This document shows positions 36,120-49,879 of a stretch of DNA of 64,000 nt, in pieces (positions within the stretch are counted from its first letter, which is position 1; each line of letters starts with the position of its first letter). Source of the DNA: Gordionus sp. m RMFG-2023. Its lineage: Eukaryota > Nematomorpha > Gordioida > Chordodea > Parachordodidae. Where the stretch lies: the NCBI RefSeq assembly GCF_954871325.1, contig NC_088778.1:2451743-2515742 (forward strand), in the 5' to 3' direction. Under the pieces are notes generated by a model, which ran no database searches, had not been told where the DNA came from, and saw nothing but the letters and a program-made list of their open reading frames with translations. The translations under genes were made by a program, and so were the position numbers.

Positions 36120-37010
36120 AACAATCATTTGAAATATTAGTCATAGTATTTTCTTATTTATAATAGAAATTAATATTTATTAGTGTTATACATATTTTTT
36201 ATTATTATTTTAAAATCAAAATAATGCTTGAACTATATTTTACCTTCAGGTTTATTATCTTGCTCTAATACATTAACTTTATATTATATAATTAATTTTA
36301 TAAAATTTAATACCTATGTTAAGAATAAGTTTTTCATTTCTCAATCCTATTATATTTAAAATAATTGTTACTTAATGATGATTATTTGTAAATTTACTAA
36401 ATCCGATCACCAAATTTGAGGTTTAAAGTATTTTTTAAATATAATAAATATTAAGTAAAATTATTTAAAAATTTGAAAAGTAACATACTATGAATGTAAT
36501 GGTCAGTATACGTTAAATAGGCTATAAGAAATATTAAAAAATATATATGGAAATTCTTATAGGTAAAATAAAATACTTACATTTAGTATAACTGGCTACA
36601 TCATCTAAAATTATTAAAAGTTAGGAATAAATATTGATTGATACACTTAAAATTAAAAATATATCTAAAAGATTATAATGTGGATGAGATCCTCAAATTT
36701 AAAATTAGATATTTGATTAACCTGCAGTAATGTTTCTAATATCACCGTCTATAGATAAATAAAAAATTCATATTAAGATAATGTTTTTTTAATCCAATAA
36801 ATACTTTCACTTTCACAGGAGAAGTTTAGACATTCTTAATTAATTATAATTGTTTATATCATGGAGATATATAATAATGATGACTTACCCTCATTACGCT
36901 TACAAATCATGACATTTGGAGCTAAACAAATGTTTATAATTTAAAAAAATATATTAAACCTGGGTTCAGATGGTAGTTTTTAAACAAATAAATTGCAGTT
37001 ACGAGGTTAA
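36120..37010. repeat. Dispersed repeat D1, copy c
   Basis: The core at 36240-36360 (CAGGTTTATTATCTTGCTCTA, here split as CAGGTTTATTATC + TTGCTCTA; ACCTATGTTAAGAATAAG; TTTCATTTCTCAATCCTA) aligns with copies a, b, d and e. With copy d it aligns much further: CCAAATTTGAGGTTTAAA near 36410, AATGGTCAGTATACGT near 36500, ATACTTTCACTTTCACAGGA near 36805, ATGATGACTTAC near 36877 and AAATCATGACATTTGGAGCT near 36904. Confidence 0.78.
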
Positions 37011-40000
37011 AAAAATTAATTATTATAATATGAATTTTTATGAAATAAATTTAATTCGATTAAATGTCATTTTTTATATATAAAATTTTGAAAATTATTT
37101 TTTAGCAATCAGGTTAGAAGCTTTCTTCTTATTAAAGATTCATCTTTTTATATAAAAAAATCTTGCCCATCCTAATATTTTTTCTTGATTGATCTTAAGG
37201 AAAGGGTTTACTTTGACCAAATAATAATTCCAAAGATATAAATTAATGTATTTTAATTATAAAGTAGACACAAAGCATCACCTAATAGTTTTACTAGAAT
37301 TTATCCTATTCATCTAAACTTGCAATTTATATAGATGCAAACCATTATACATGGAAATAGCTCTTGGAATTCTATGAATGCATATTTTTTTAGACAAATT
37401 CTATATGTTGCAATTCTCAAATTTATAATTAATAATGCTAGGGTTTTCCTGCATCATTTCTTTTTGAATGACATGATTATTTTATTTTTCCTAAATAAAA
37501 TCAAAATTTATTATTCTCATACAAATAAAAAAACTTATATATTAAAAATCATTAATGAAATAAGGACAATTCAAATTATTGGCGAATTGGTATAAGAAGC
37601 TATTATTTTATTCATACTTTAATTTAAATATTTTGAAATTAGTAAATTTTATAATTAATTAATTTTTAAAATTTAACAAAATATTTTTATGAAAAATAGA
37701 CTTTGATTGACAATAAAGAATATTAAATTTTTTATATGTTTATAACTTGTAACATATGGCTATTGTGATAACTATGGCAACTGTTGTGATATCCATTTAT
37801 GTATATTTTACAACAATTTATAACAGAGAAATAGTTTATATCATTTATGTCTATTATGATTATGAATTCTTCCTTGTTTTTGTTTAAAATATCAGATGTT
37901 TTTTATTTTTATTTTATGATGTTAGAGGTTATTATGACCGATGATTTTTTGAACTATATAAATTATTTCTACTCAATTTAAAAAAGATTAAAAAAATCAA
38001 TATATTCTTATGGAATCAATACTTTTAGCAATAGATATTTTCTACGTATTCAAGAATTAAAAATGAGAGAAAACTTTCCCATAAGAGTTATCCAGTAATT
38101 ATTTTATCTGGCGATATAATTTCTAATAGTAATATTTTTTATATATTTATATGGTATTAAACGAGAAATATTTATTTTTCAATTTGATTTATATTATTTC
38201 AGATTAAAACTTAAAAGCTCAGAAAATTTTTCTGTATTTGCATTGATAAAGTTTAGGTTTGCTAGCAAGAGATTAAAAATCTTCCATAATAGAATAATAT
38301 CTTAATAGAGATGCATAAAAGAGAGCTAATAAAAACGTACTTTTGGTAATTTTTTATTATTAAGATTTCAGGTATAGGTCATGAGGACGAGAGTTAGAAA
38401 TTAGTAAATATTATAAAAATATGCAAACACTTTAAACATTCATAGTCACATTGGCACTGAAGATAATCAAATATCTTCAATTTTTAAATTTATAAAAAAA
38501 TCTTAAGTAAAATTATCTTAAATCATTCTTTACATTCTGAAATTAGTACAATAATGGGGACATTCTACACATATATTAGTCTTTATATATTATATCTTAT
38601 TCTATGAGATAAGACACATATTATAACTCTTTTTAAGAGAAAAATAATACTAAACTAGATGAGTTTTTCTAATAATATAATTATTTATTAAATTTGAATA
38701 ATGTTTCTTTACAAATTCGAAATTGATAAATCTTTTATAGTAACTGTTTATAATGTCTGCGTCGACAGTAACTACCTTTTAATAAGTTGGAGCTGACAAT
38801 TGGTAAGAAAGCCTTAGTAGTTAAGAATATTTCTTATTTGAAACTTTACTTGTGTCTTCTCATTCCAATTATATTCCTTTACTAAGAGCCGAAATAAGGG
38901 ATAGAAAAATATTTAAAACTAAAAACTTTACTAAGATCGTTTTATCTATAAATGGACTGTTTTACCTCTAACTTATAACATTTCAAAATAAAAAGTCAAG
39001 ATTTTTTTCAAGAACGAATAAAATATTTTGATTTTCGTCAAAAAATGCAGATAGAAAGCTTCATATATAATTAACTGCTTTTTGTGAACCAATAAAATAA
39101 TAATGGATCCTATTATATTGAATATTTAAAAATAGATATTTATAAATATATAAATTATGTGTTTTTATATAGTTATAATATAAATTGTATACATGTTAAG
39201 ATTTTCTAATTATTTAAATGGTAAGTATAAAATACATATTAATCCTTATTTTAAAACAAAGTATTTCTAAATATTGAGAATTAATTATATCCTATAGGCT
39301 ATCTTGGTGTTAAAATAGTTAAATATAAATGAATACATTATTAAAAAAAACTATGCGTATTTAATTATAAATAGGTTAATATTAAAGTTAAAATAAAGAA
39401 AATATAAAATAAATAATAGAAGTTAGTATATAATATATATTAAAATTAAAATCAAGCATAAATTTAAATTGCTGAATATTATATTTTACGAGATGTGTAA
39501 AAATATTTTTTACCTTTTAACCATTGAATTTCTAAGAATAATATTATAATTAATTTTTCATATTAATTGTTTAAATTTTTTTTTATTAAAAAGGAATTTA
39601 AAACCAAAACTCATAAAAAATAAATTAAGATTTTAAAGATTTAAAAAAAACAACAACAATTATATTAGATAATAACAATGATGAGACTTGCTTATTTTCA
39701 TTGTTATTTATAACCATGAAAGCAATTACTTTGACGAATATCAATTAAACAAAGTTTTCATTAGCATTTATAATAGCAGAATGGATAAAGTAAGATTTTT
39801 TTTTGAAAAATGAATATGTATGTGAACTTAAAGTTTAATAGTGTAAAATTGCGTGGAGTAATTTATTAATCTTTCTCCTTTAAATTATTAACTATATCAA
39901 AATTTTTTTTAATTACTAAATTTGACTACTTAAGTTAGAATAATAAGTTTAATTTTCATTTTAACAAATTAAATTTAAAATAATCTTGAGTGGATAAAAA

Positions 40001-40349
40001 ATTAATATCTAAGCGAGTTTATCATAGACAGTTAACTATAGTCTAATTTGACAAAATATTACATAAATTAATCATACACATTCCTATTTTATTTCGAAAT
40101 AAAACAACTATTAAGGATTCATATATATTTAAATTTTACTTATTCAAAATATAAAAAACAAAATTATAATGGCATCATATTATTTAAATAATTTATTTGT
40201 GAAAAAGCGTTTAAGTATCTAAATTTTATTAAATCTACAGAGATAACTAGGATTATATCAGTCAATTACGTAAAATCAAATATAAGCTATTATAATATAA
40301 TTATAAATGTAATCATATAAATATTTTAATTTTTTCAATTATTTTAGAG
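37011..40349. other. AT-rich DNA with no recognisable feature
   Basis: Includes an 86-codon frame at 37335-37595 dominated by I, F, N and K, probably chance. I found no transposon ends, no domain and no repeat partner in the window. Confidence 0.5.
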
Positions 40350-40709
40350 CTTTGCACAGACTGATCCGATTCCAATACCACCTAGTTCAAATGGCATTTT
40401 CTTCGCATTTAAAATTAATTTACAGTGTCGAACCTCGAATTTTAAATTATTTTGTTGACAATATTTTTATAAGAATTATTTTTTTAAAATAAACATAAAA
40501 TTGTTTATTATCCTTAAACGGTTATACTTTTTTTTGGTTTCACATAAATATCGTATATAGTTTAAAAACTAAAATCAATGATCTATTTCTTAATTAAAAC
40601 TATATAACGGATTTAGAATTTGAATCTTTGAAAAATATTATTCAGATTGAATCGGCTTCAAAAAATATTTTAATTATTTCTCAGATCGATAGGAATCTAA
40701 AAATAGGTC
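40350..40709. repeat. Copy of the end of the 1.6-kb unit
   Basis: Aligns loosely with 32380-32680: AAATTGTTTATTATCC followed by TAAACG at 40498 and 32471, GGATTT(A/T)GAATTTGAATC/GGATTTTGAATCAAATC near 40614 and 32384, and AAATAGGTCC/AAATAGGTTC near 40707 and 32647. It leads directly into D2 copy c, so the larger repeat unit includes this part. Confidence 0.55.
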
Positions 40710-41640
40710 CTTTGCAAGCTCTAAATTATAGTAAATATTTGATATAATCATTATTTAAAATACAAACCATTTTGCATGACAAGATATGGTCCAGCATCTA
40801 AAAATTTGATATAAAAAATATATTAATTAATTATTTATATTTTTTTGGTACCCTTAGAGGATGTAATTCGGATCGACTTGGAGACTAAAATATTATTAAA
40901 AGACATTCTTATTATTTTATATACCTGGTCCACGAAATCTTTTGACACGTCCTAAAAATTAAAATATATTTTATTATTTTTGAGATATAATTTAAGATTA
41001 TAATTATTTTAATTCATATAAAATTATGTAAAATTATTAAATTTATTATCTAATAAATAAAAAATAAGGTTATATTTTATAGAAATTAAGATAATAATCT
41101 AAATTCAAATTTTAAAAAATATATATATGTTGTTCTATACGAAATTACCTAAAGATATTATAACGGTACCATATACATCTTCTAAATTAGAATTAAAACA
41201 ACAAATAATATATTTTAATGACTGATAAATTAATAATTATGAAACAGATTTTAATTAACGTGCACATTATATTATAAAAGGAAAATAAATTAATCCATTT
41301 TTTAAGACTAATAATATTACCTAGTCGTTTTTGAAACGTGGCTTAATTATTATAAATAAATTTTGAATTAGCAACACGTTGAAAATATTAAATAAATGAG
41401 ACTCTTCGCTTTGTACAAATTTTACAAAATTTATTTTATAATAAATGTGCTTAATAAAAAATATTTTACTTGAATTAATGGATGCTGCTATACTTTTTAC
41501 TATAAAAATATATATATGAGGCAATATAGCTAGTTATAAATATGATATATAAAGTGTGTATCAAAAAAGTTAGCAAAAAATAATAAATCAAATAAGAGAT
41601 AATTAACACTAATTTAAAAAAAATAATAAAAGAAATGTTA
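40710..41640. repeat. Dispersed repeat D2, copy c
   Basis: Collinear with D2 copy b: ACCATTTTGCATGACAAG then ATATGGTCCAGCATCTAAAA near 40767-40803, GGATGTAATTCGGATCGACT at 40859, TTGGAGACTAAAATATTATT near 40880, TATACCTGGTCCACGAAATC at 40920, TACCTAAAGATATTAT at 41147, and TAATATTACCTAGTCGTTTT near 41312. The 67-codon frame on the - strand at 41321-41524 lies inside the repeat and is not a gene. Confidence 0.75.
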
Positions 41641-41679
41641 ATTTATTATCATAAACAGCTAACTATATTTTATTCTGAA

Positions 41680-41798
41680 AGATGCGAGCCTTAGGATTTA
41701 ACTAAGATGGCGCAAATGTTTGATCAACTATTATCAAATTTCCAAAGCTTAGGCAATATATTTTTGGCTAAATACATTCGAGCCATTTAACAACACTA
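41680..41798. mobile_element. Fragment of the palindromic hAT-type MITE
   Basis: The right part ends ATTCGAGCCATTTAACAACACTA, given here as TTCGAGCC + ATTTAACAACACTA, matching the right arm of 57134-57359 (GAGCCGTTTAACAACACTA). The left arm is missing or unreadable. It sits between D2 copy c and D1 copy d. Confidence 0.6.
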
Positions 41799-41799
41799 T

Positions 41800-42590
41800 T
41801 GATTAGATATTTTAAGAAAATGTTTACCTTTAGGTTTCATTTCTTGTTCTAATATTTTAATATTTAAACAATGCATTTAATTTCCTAAAATTTTTATACC
41901 TATTTCGAGAGTAAGTTTTCCATTTCCCAATCCTAAATTATTTAATTGTTTTATAAAGATAATTATTCGTAAATTTACTAATTCCGATTTCCAAATTTGA
42001 GGCTTAAAATTATTTAAATATAGTAAATATTAAGTAAAATTCTTATAAAATTGTGAAAGTAATATACTTTGAATATAATGGTCAATGTGCGTCAAGTAAG
42101 CTAAAGCAAATTTAAAAATCTTTTATGGGAATTCTTATATGTAAAACAAAATACTTTGTATAAAGGTAGTAACATTTTCTATATTAAATAAAAATAAATA
42201 TTTACTGAATACAATCATATATTTAAATTATAATTAATATATGAAAAAATAAAAGTATTATTTGCCAAATTATATAATACATAAGATTTTCAAATGAATA
42301 AATATTTAATAAACCTTCTTTGATTTTTATAATAATGCCATCTATAATTAAATTATATATAAAATTTAAGGTGATATTTAATACTTTAATTCAATAAATA
42401 ATACTTTCATTTTCACAAGAGAAATCTTGGTCCACTTAAATAGTTAATTTTAATTTTCATATAATGCAATATATATATTATGATGACTTACTTTTAGCAC
42501 GCCTGCAAATCATGACATTTGGAGCTGAATAAGTGATAAATAAATCGTTGTTACCAGGTTTATCAATAAAATATAAAATTATTATTGTTA
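41800..42590. repeat. Dispersed repeat D1, copy d
   Basis: The core at 41825-41945 (TTTAGGTTTCATTTCTTGTT, ACCTATTTCGAGAGTAAG, TTTCCATTTCCCAATCCTAA) and the right flank (CCAAATTTGAGGCTTAAA near 41991, AATGGTCAATGTGCGT near 42078, ATACTTTCATTTTCACAAGA near 42401, AAATCATGACATTTGGAGCT at 42507) align with D1 copy c over about 770 bp. Confidence 0.78.
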
Positions 42591-43699
42591 TTTAAGAGAT
42601 CGCTTTAATTTTCTTTAATAGAATAAAAATAGATATTATAAATCTGTCTCTTTTAAATTCCTGAAAAAATTGTAACTTTTATAGTTATATTAAGTAATTA
42701 TCAAGCCAAAAAAAATTTGTTTCGAGAATATTTTATTATTATTAAAATACATTAAAAATAAACTAATTGAGTAAACTATTCCCAAAAATAGATATAAGGT
42801 TGTTGACATTTATTTCTAAGTGAGGTTGGAATGTTTCTTCCCTATTTTCGACATTTCCATTCTATTTTTTGATTGATTTTAAGTAATTAATTCGGTTTAG
42901 AAGAGCACCAAACGATAATTTAAATAATATAATTTATTTTATTTACATTTTCAAACTATGACACTTAGCAGTTTATTTAGCTATGTTTAACATATTATAA
43001 ATTTTCATTTTTATAATTTGGAAGTTCTATTATAGAATCAATTTAGTCTATAGTATTTTCTCTTAAATATCCATAGCAGCGCTCGGATTAAATCTAGCCG
43101 TGTTTAGACTATTTAGTTATCTCTAAATATACTCATAAGATAAAACTATTTAGATTTTAATATTTCCACTCATTTAATTGTCTAAATAAAAACTGTTCAT
43201 ATAAAAATAGTAAACTAAGTACTATAATTTATTCACTTCGACGGTAAAGTTTTAAAAATTGAGATTTGAATTGTCATTATAAATACACCTATTATTTTAA
43301 AATATGGGAAATATTATTAATTACAAAGAATAATATCAATCGATAAAATTTTTAATATGTTAAGGCTGAAAATATTCAAATGTAACGCTAACTAGTTACA
43401 ATAATAACACTGATTAAATTCTTTTACAGTTCTTGTATTATTATATTTTATATCTCATATATTTTAAAGATTTTTCGCCAATAATATGAATCATGGAACT
43501 TTGGTGTAATTGTCTTACATCATGAAATTTATGATAAATGATTTATTTTAGACAATTAATTTTTATTTCTATATATTATAGGCTAATTAAATGAGATTAC
43601 CAGGATGTGGTGCTGTAAACACATATTAAAAAACACAATTATTAATAACATAGAATTTAATTCTGATGCAAAAATATATATTATTATATACTAAAATTT
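42591..43699. other. AT-rich DNA with no recognisable feature
   Basis: Nothing I can support on either strand. Confidence 0.55.
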
Positions 43700-43952
43700 T
43701 TAAAAATATGACAATATTTTTATTGTCTAAAAATATGACAATATTTTTATTGTCTAAAAATATGACAATATCTTTATTGTCTTAAAATATGACAATATTT
43801 TTATTGTCTAAAAATATGACAATATTTTTATTGTCTAAAAATATGACAATATTTTTATTGTCTAAAAATATGACAATATTTTTATTGTCTAAAAATATGA
43901 CAATATTTTTATTGTCTAAAAATATGACAATATTTTAATTCTCTAAAAATAT
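43700..43952. repeat. 27-bp tandem array of hairpin units, about nine copies
   Basis: The unit is TCTAAAAATATGACAATA followed by TTTTTATTG. The GACAATA marks fall at 43710, 43737, 43764, 43791, 43818, 43845, 43872, 43899 and 43926, an exact 27-bp period. Most units contain a perfect 7-bp stem with a 4-base loop, GACAATA-TTTT-TATTGTC. Units 3 and 9 carry differences, and the array ends in a diverged half unit. There are no unique spacers, so it is not a CRISPR array. Confidence 0.95.
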
Positions 43953-46900
43953 AACATTTAAAATCAAACGTATAGTTTCAAAAATAAGGTCAACTATGAC
44001 ACGTAAGTGTTTATATATAAATTAAGATGATTTATTTCTAATATATGTTATGTTAAATCTGAGTTTTTTCATGTTATATTTTCTTTTTGCTTGACATGAT
44101 TCAAATATATATATTTTAATTTAAATTTATTACTATAAATTTTATTTTCCATACATCGTTTGAATATTATAAAAAAGATCACTCTTAAATAAATAGAGTG
44201 AAATATTAAAAAAAAATCTATTCATGTAATGAGCACAAATGAGTTGTAGTTCAGTATGGCTAGCGAACTAATAAAACTCAAATATATTTTTTTTTACTAA
44301 TTTATTCAAAAAATTTATTATATTGATATTATCCCTAAATATATATTAGTGTATAATATTTAATTAGTGTTTATTTATTCGTTTATTTTTTAACTTAAAT
44401 TAGATTTACCAGAAACATGTTGCAATAAGAGATCGGGCCTTGATGCCAATAAAATTATCAATGAAATATAAAATCTTTTTTTTAAACCTTGATCAATTAT
44501 CCTTTGAACTATTTATAAAAAAAAGATATGAATGTTACCCTAATATATAATAAATGTTCTAATAAAATGCTTTGGATACGTTTATATATTGAAACAATGT
44601 TGATACGATGATAGAAGGTGTATTAATTATTTTGTTCTTATTCTTAATGAAATTTAAAACTGAAAATAAGAATTATCCAGTAGTTAATTTTGTTTTCAAT
44701 ATAATAGAACTATGATTTAATTTATAATAGTAAAAAAAATTTATATTCAAAGAAAAACAATTAACTATTCTTTTAGTTAGATATTGATTTATATTATTTC
44801 CCACAAAATCTGAATTTAAAATAATGAAAGCTAAAAATATTTTTTTTGTAATATTAGAAGAAATTATTAGAATTTCTCTAAGACCAATAAACATATTTTT
44901 TACTTCTTATTAAGAAAAATATCAGTCCCTGATTCTAGGTAGGGGGAAGGGTTCTATATTATATACAATATAATATCTTGATACGTGGATCAAAGAAATT
45001 AAAGCCAATTTTGAATACATCCATTTATTATTTATTACTATATTTTGAAAAGAATGCATCTTATGTACAATCATCTTACATTTTGAAAGAAGTTCTCTAG
45101 CATCTTACCATTCTATCATTATATATTTGTCTTTATACAATACATTTTATTAAAGGAGAATAAATCATAATACACAACCTTTGAAAGTTAAAAACTATAA
45201 ACAATTAGCAGTAGTATAAAACATATTTATAGATGAACAGTAGAGTGTTAGAAAATACAGTTATTTGAGAGCATTAAACTTTTCATTATAGTTATCTTTA
45301 ATGACCAATAAAATTCCAGTATTTTGTTAACTTATCGATAAATTAAACTTTGAAAAAATATTATCCTTAACGAAAAAAACAACTTAATTATTAATATTTT
45401 CTAAAATTATATTATAGTAAGCTGGTGATACTAATTTATATCCCTTAAAAACTATTAATATCAGATAAAACTGAAAAAATTAATAATTCTGTCTTAAAAT
45501 AATAGGGTATATTATGAATTCCCTACCTATATATAAGTGAATTATATGAATAAATTTCAGAGAGAAATTTTCACGTCTCCTATAATAGCTACAATTATTA
45601 AATCTAAATATTATAAATTTTTAGAGCTGAAATAATCTAATGCCGATTTGTATCAATATAATACTTTTAAAAAATTTAATGATTTAATATAATCTTTAAA
45701 TCCAAAAGCGATTGGTTTCAACCTATCTGTTAATTGTTTTCGCAATGATAAAAATTAGTAATGTATTGAGGTAATTCGACGGATACGTCTTTTTATTATT
45801 TTTATAACAAATATCTGAAATGTAAAATTAAAATCAAAAATTTTTTTGAAATTATTGATATGAGTTTGATATTTCTATTATATTTATAAATGACAAGATG
45901 GTGTTCTAAACGAGGGGCCGGGTATGGGCATGTGGGCCTATCAAATCTTTGGGACTCAATATTTAAAAAAAAAATATTTTTTACAATAAGAACCCAATTT
46001 CTTAAAAAATAATAAAGCTAGCTTAAAAAGTTATTAATTGATAATAAACGTAAACATGTGGTCTTGCAGCCTAAAAGAAGGTTAGCGTCTTTACGAGGTC
46101 CTCCTCTTAAAATTTACAGATATTTGATTATCAGTTGTGAAAACGAGTTTGCTAATATCTTAAAGACTTATAATATAATACAATATGTTAAAGATTTGAT
46201 TATTAAATATATATGTTTTAGTTTAGTACTGATATTGATATAATAATTAGATTATTCATACTTTTAATTTAAACAATAATTCTTGTAAATTCACTATTGT
46301 TGAATAATAATATGCTAACATTTCAAATTTTAAGCACATTAAGTACATAATTCATTTATTGCAATAAAACAGCACTTTATAGATTCAGTTAAGATTGTAG
46401 AAAACACAAAAGGAATAAACTGGTGAAAATAATAGTGTAAAAATTCCTGCAAGTCATGTTATTATATAGGCTTAGACAAGATTTTGTCCTATAATTTTAT
46501 TGGTCTTTAGGTTTAATTATTGAAGGCCAATGTCTATATTAGATTTATATAAAAATAATTTTATCATTCACTTCTTGTTTATGTGATATATTGTATATAT
46601 TTTTGAGATAGCTGGTTTTTAAGATGAAAATTTTTACTAATTTAAAATAATATTTACAATAACATGCAAATTTTTGAAAGGTATATTTTTTCCCCACTCC
46701 CTTGGCTACGTTTCTGATCTATTAACACTTATTTTTGAAGAAAAGGATATAAATATTGAGTTTGAATTCTAAGAGTAAATTGAAGCCGAATAATAGTAAT
46801 GTAATATAAATATAAAAAATGTTTAAAAAAATCCATATTTTTTAGCTCTATTTTATATGTAATTTAAAGATAGCTTCCCCCATATATCCCACCTTAGTTA

Positions 46901-49560
46901 TGGCCCCTTTTTTCACGGACTTATGCCTAGTTTATTAGATTTATATTTTCTACTTTGACTAATTATATTATATAAGTATTCGCCAATCAAAGTGTTCTAT
47001 ATTACTTTAATTTATTCTTTTTGTTTTATTCATTTAAAAAATTTTTTATTTTTGTATAAATTGTATGACATTATTAAATTGTTTTTATTTATATACTCAA
47101 TTTAGTTTTCTCTTGTTATTATTTTAGTTTTTATATAACGCGTAACTTAAATTACATCTTAGACTGTATCCTAAATATCAAAAATAAAATTTTGAAGAAA
47201 AAATTAACATAAGTTTTTTATTAACATAAAATAAAATAGTGTTCTTAATCATTTTTTATCATTTACAAAAATTTATTATTTTTAAAAAATAATAGAAATA
47301 AATTTTATTAAAGCTTTGCTTAAAATTAATAAATTTGTGTTATTTTTATGAAAAATAACTGAGTAATTTTAAAGTATTTAGTGGCGTTGTTATTTTTCTT
47401 ATTTTATTTTCGTTTTTTTTGGTTTTATTTTTTATTTTTTTTTTGTTATTTTCATTTTTCTTTATTTTTATTTTTATAGCTTAAAAATTAATGGAAGATT
47501 TTGGAAATATTTCATTTATTAATTTGTAAAAAATTTTAAGGTTTCTTTCAATATATTTATGACACAGCCTTAAATAATTCTTTATTTTGATTATTTAAAG
47601 ATAATATTAAGAATAATTTTTTTAATAAAAAAATAATAAAATTATTACAAAATTGACTTTTCTTTTGAATTTTAAATTACTGATTAAAATGTTATTAAAA
47701 TATGTATTAAAATATGATTACTTCAATACAAAAAATTAAAACTTCTTCCAAGCCATTATGTATAACACAGAAAAATATCAAACATATGTGAAATTTAACT
47801 CAAATGATTTATCTTTAACCAATAAAACTTAAAAGACCCCAATTAATACACTTTTTAAAGATTGTTTGTGCTTAAGTCGAAATAGGAAACCATAATAACA
47901 AAATAGAATAAAAATGTATATTAAATAGGCGATAATTATTTAAATATTGGGCATAATTTAAAAAAAATTACAGTATTAATCTATTGAAAATTGGAACTAA
48001 TTTTGAACAAAAGCACTCAGCTAACGATGCCCATATAAAATCTCTGTTATTGAATTATATTAAATTTCAAAAATTTAGCCATTATTGAGTAAAAATAGAG
48101 AAATTATGATATAAATATAAGATAATTTATAAATTTTTAAATTAAAATATTAATTAGTAATAACTTATATATTTTTTTTTAATTTTAAGTAAGGTAAATT
48201 ATAATAAATCTATGTATATGTGTAATAGAATCAATTAACCTCAAAAGGCAATTAATAATATGATAATTATTTTAAAAATTAATTTATTACTTTTATTTAT
48301 TTTTAATTGTGTATGTTAATTAATTGATGTATTTAGATTGATTTGTAAAAAGTATATAAACTGATGTACAAAATATATTAAATCATTTAAAATATAATAA
48401 ATTGTAAAATATGTCAATACAATCTTTAAATTGTATTATATTTTTAAATAAATAATCGTGTTTACCTTTTTGCCATTGAATTCCTAAAAAAAATTAAATA
48501 TAATTTTTCATATGAATGAGTTGAAATGAAAGTAAGGTAAAATATTACAATTTTGATTTTTTATTAATACCAAAATACATTTATATGAGCAAAAGGGTAT
48601 TAGTTTTCTAAAATTAGGTAGCATTTTTCTAGTTATAATTCAAAAAATAATATAAAAAATCTGAAATAATATATAACGTCATGTGATAATATGATTATCA
48701 ATATGAACCTTAAATTTTTTTTCCCATTAATCAAAATGATTGAGAACTCAAATATAATTTTTAAAAAAGTTAAAATATTCATATATAGCGAGTCTTCTAT
48801 GATTAATTTTAATTCTATTCGAATTTGAGTAAAATAACATAAATTAATCCTCTATAAAAATAAGTTTACCATTTTATTTAAAAATGAAACAGATATTGAG
48901 TAATGGTGATTATTTAGATTGAATATATCTCTTATCTACTGGAATCAAAAAAATAACAATTTCGGATTTTAGGGGCTGGACAGAGGGTTTTAGGGTAGAA
49001 GAAAATTTTTTTCTCTTTTAATTTCTTTCCTTCCTTCTTTCTTTTCTCTCTGGCTCTTAATGTTTCATTGAAAATTGAATTGACATAGATTTTTTAAATA
49101 TGTTGCATTCATTTAAAAAATCCTTGATAAAATAAAATTTTATTTTCAAAAGCAAAAATATATAGTATTTAATTTTTAATCATCCTCCCTTTTTTAATAT
49201 TTTTATCAAAACCTTTACCTAAAAGGCAAATTGTTTGCATATCAATTTATAAAGTTCACTTGCTCCTTATTACATTATCGATATATCGAAGTTTGTAGAA
49301 TTATAATTATCATATAAGAATCTGTTTAAATTATATAAAAATAATAAAAATAAAATTTCAAGAGGATTCCAGAGAACCAAGCCAAATCATTTGTTTTATA
49401 AGAAAAATCACAATATCTATTTAAAGAGAATGACGTATGTTCATAAACACGATTGTTGAAAATGACCCAAGTCTACCCTTTTACTCCTTTTAAATCTTAA
49501 TTAATAATTATTGATATCCTAATTCTTATATTTAATTTTATTTTAATAAAGTCCAGTAAA
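43953..49560. other. AT-rich DNA, largely featureless
   Basis: Short chance frames only (44673-44894 on -, 46058-46243 on +). G/C-richer scraps at 44930-44960, 45905-45960, 46680-46715 (CCACTCCCTTGGCTACGTTTC) and 46865-46925 resemble hAT-like ends but lack matching partners. A pyrimidine-rich run lies at about 49005-49055. Confidence 0.5.
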
Positions 49561-49704
49561 ATATCGCAAGCTTGAGAATCCTGCTCAGAGAATGTATAAA
49601 GATTTTGCATCTAATATCGAAATCTCGAGGCTTATATTTTTATGGGAAAAATATTGAGTTACATTTTTAAATATCGGCTCAAATCGAACAATTTAAAAAC
49701 ACTA
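49561..49704. mobile_element. Fragment of the palindromic hAT-type MITE
   Basis: Right part only: AAAAATATTGAGTTACATTT then ATATCGGCTCAAATCGAACA and ATTTAAAAACACTA. It matches the right arms of 57134-57359 and 26655-26869. The left arm is absent. Confidence 0.62.
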
Positions 49705-49879
49705 TAGAAGATATATATAAAAAGTATTTAGGAAACTACATTTATATTCCAAAAGCCAGGTACACACAGCTTTAAATAGTAGAGATATTTCAAGTAAAAA
49801 TAAAAATCCTTTTTTTATATCTAAAATAATAAATCAATGTTAAATAACAAAAATTATCAAATTATCAAAAAAAATAAAT

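Noticed and set aside
43700-43952. Regular short repeats that could suggest a CRISPR array
   Set aside because: Units are directly adjacent with no unique spacers, and the host is eukaryotic.
46680-46925. Possible hAT element bounded by G/C-rich ends
   Set aside because: The ends do not pair convincingly and no 8-bp duplication was found.
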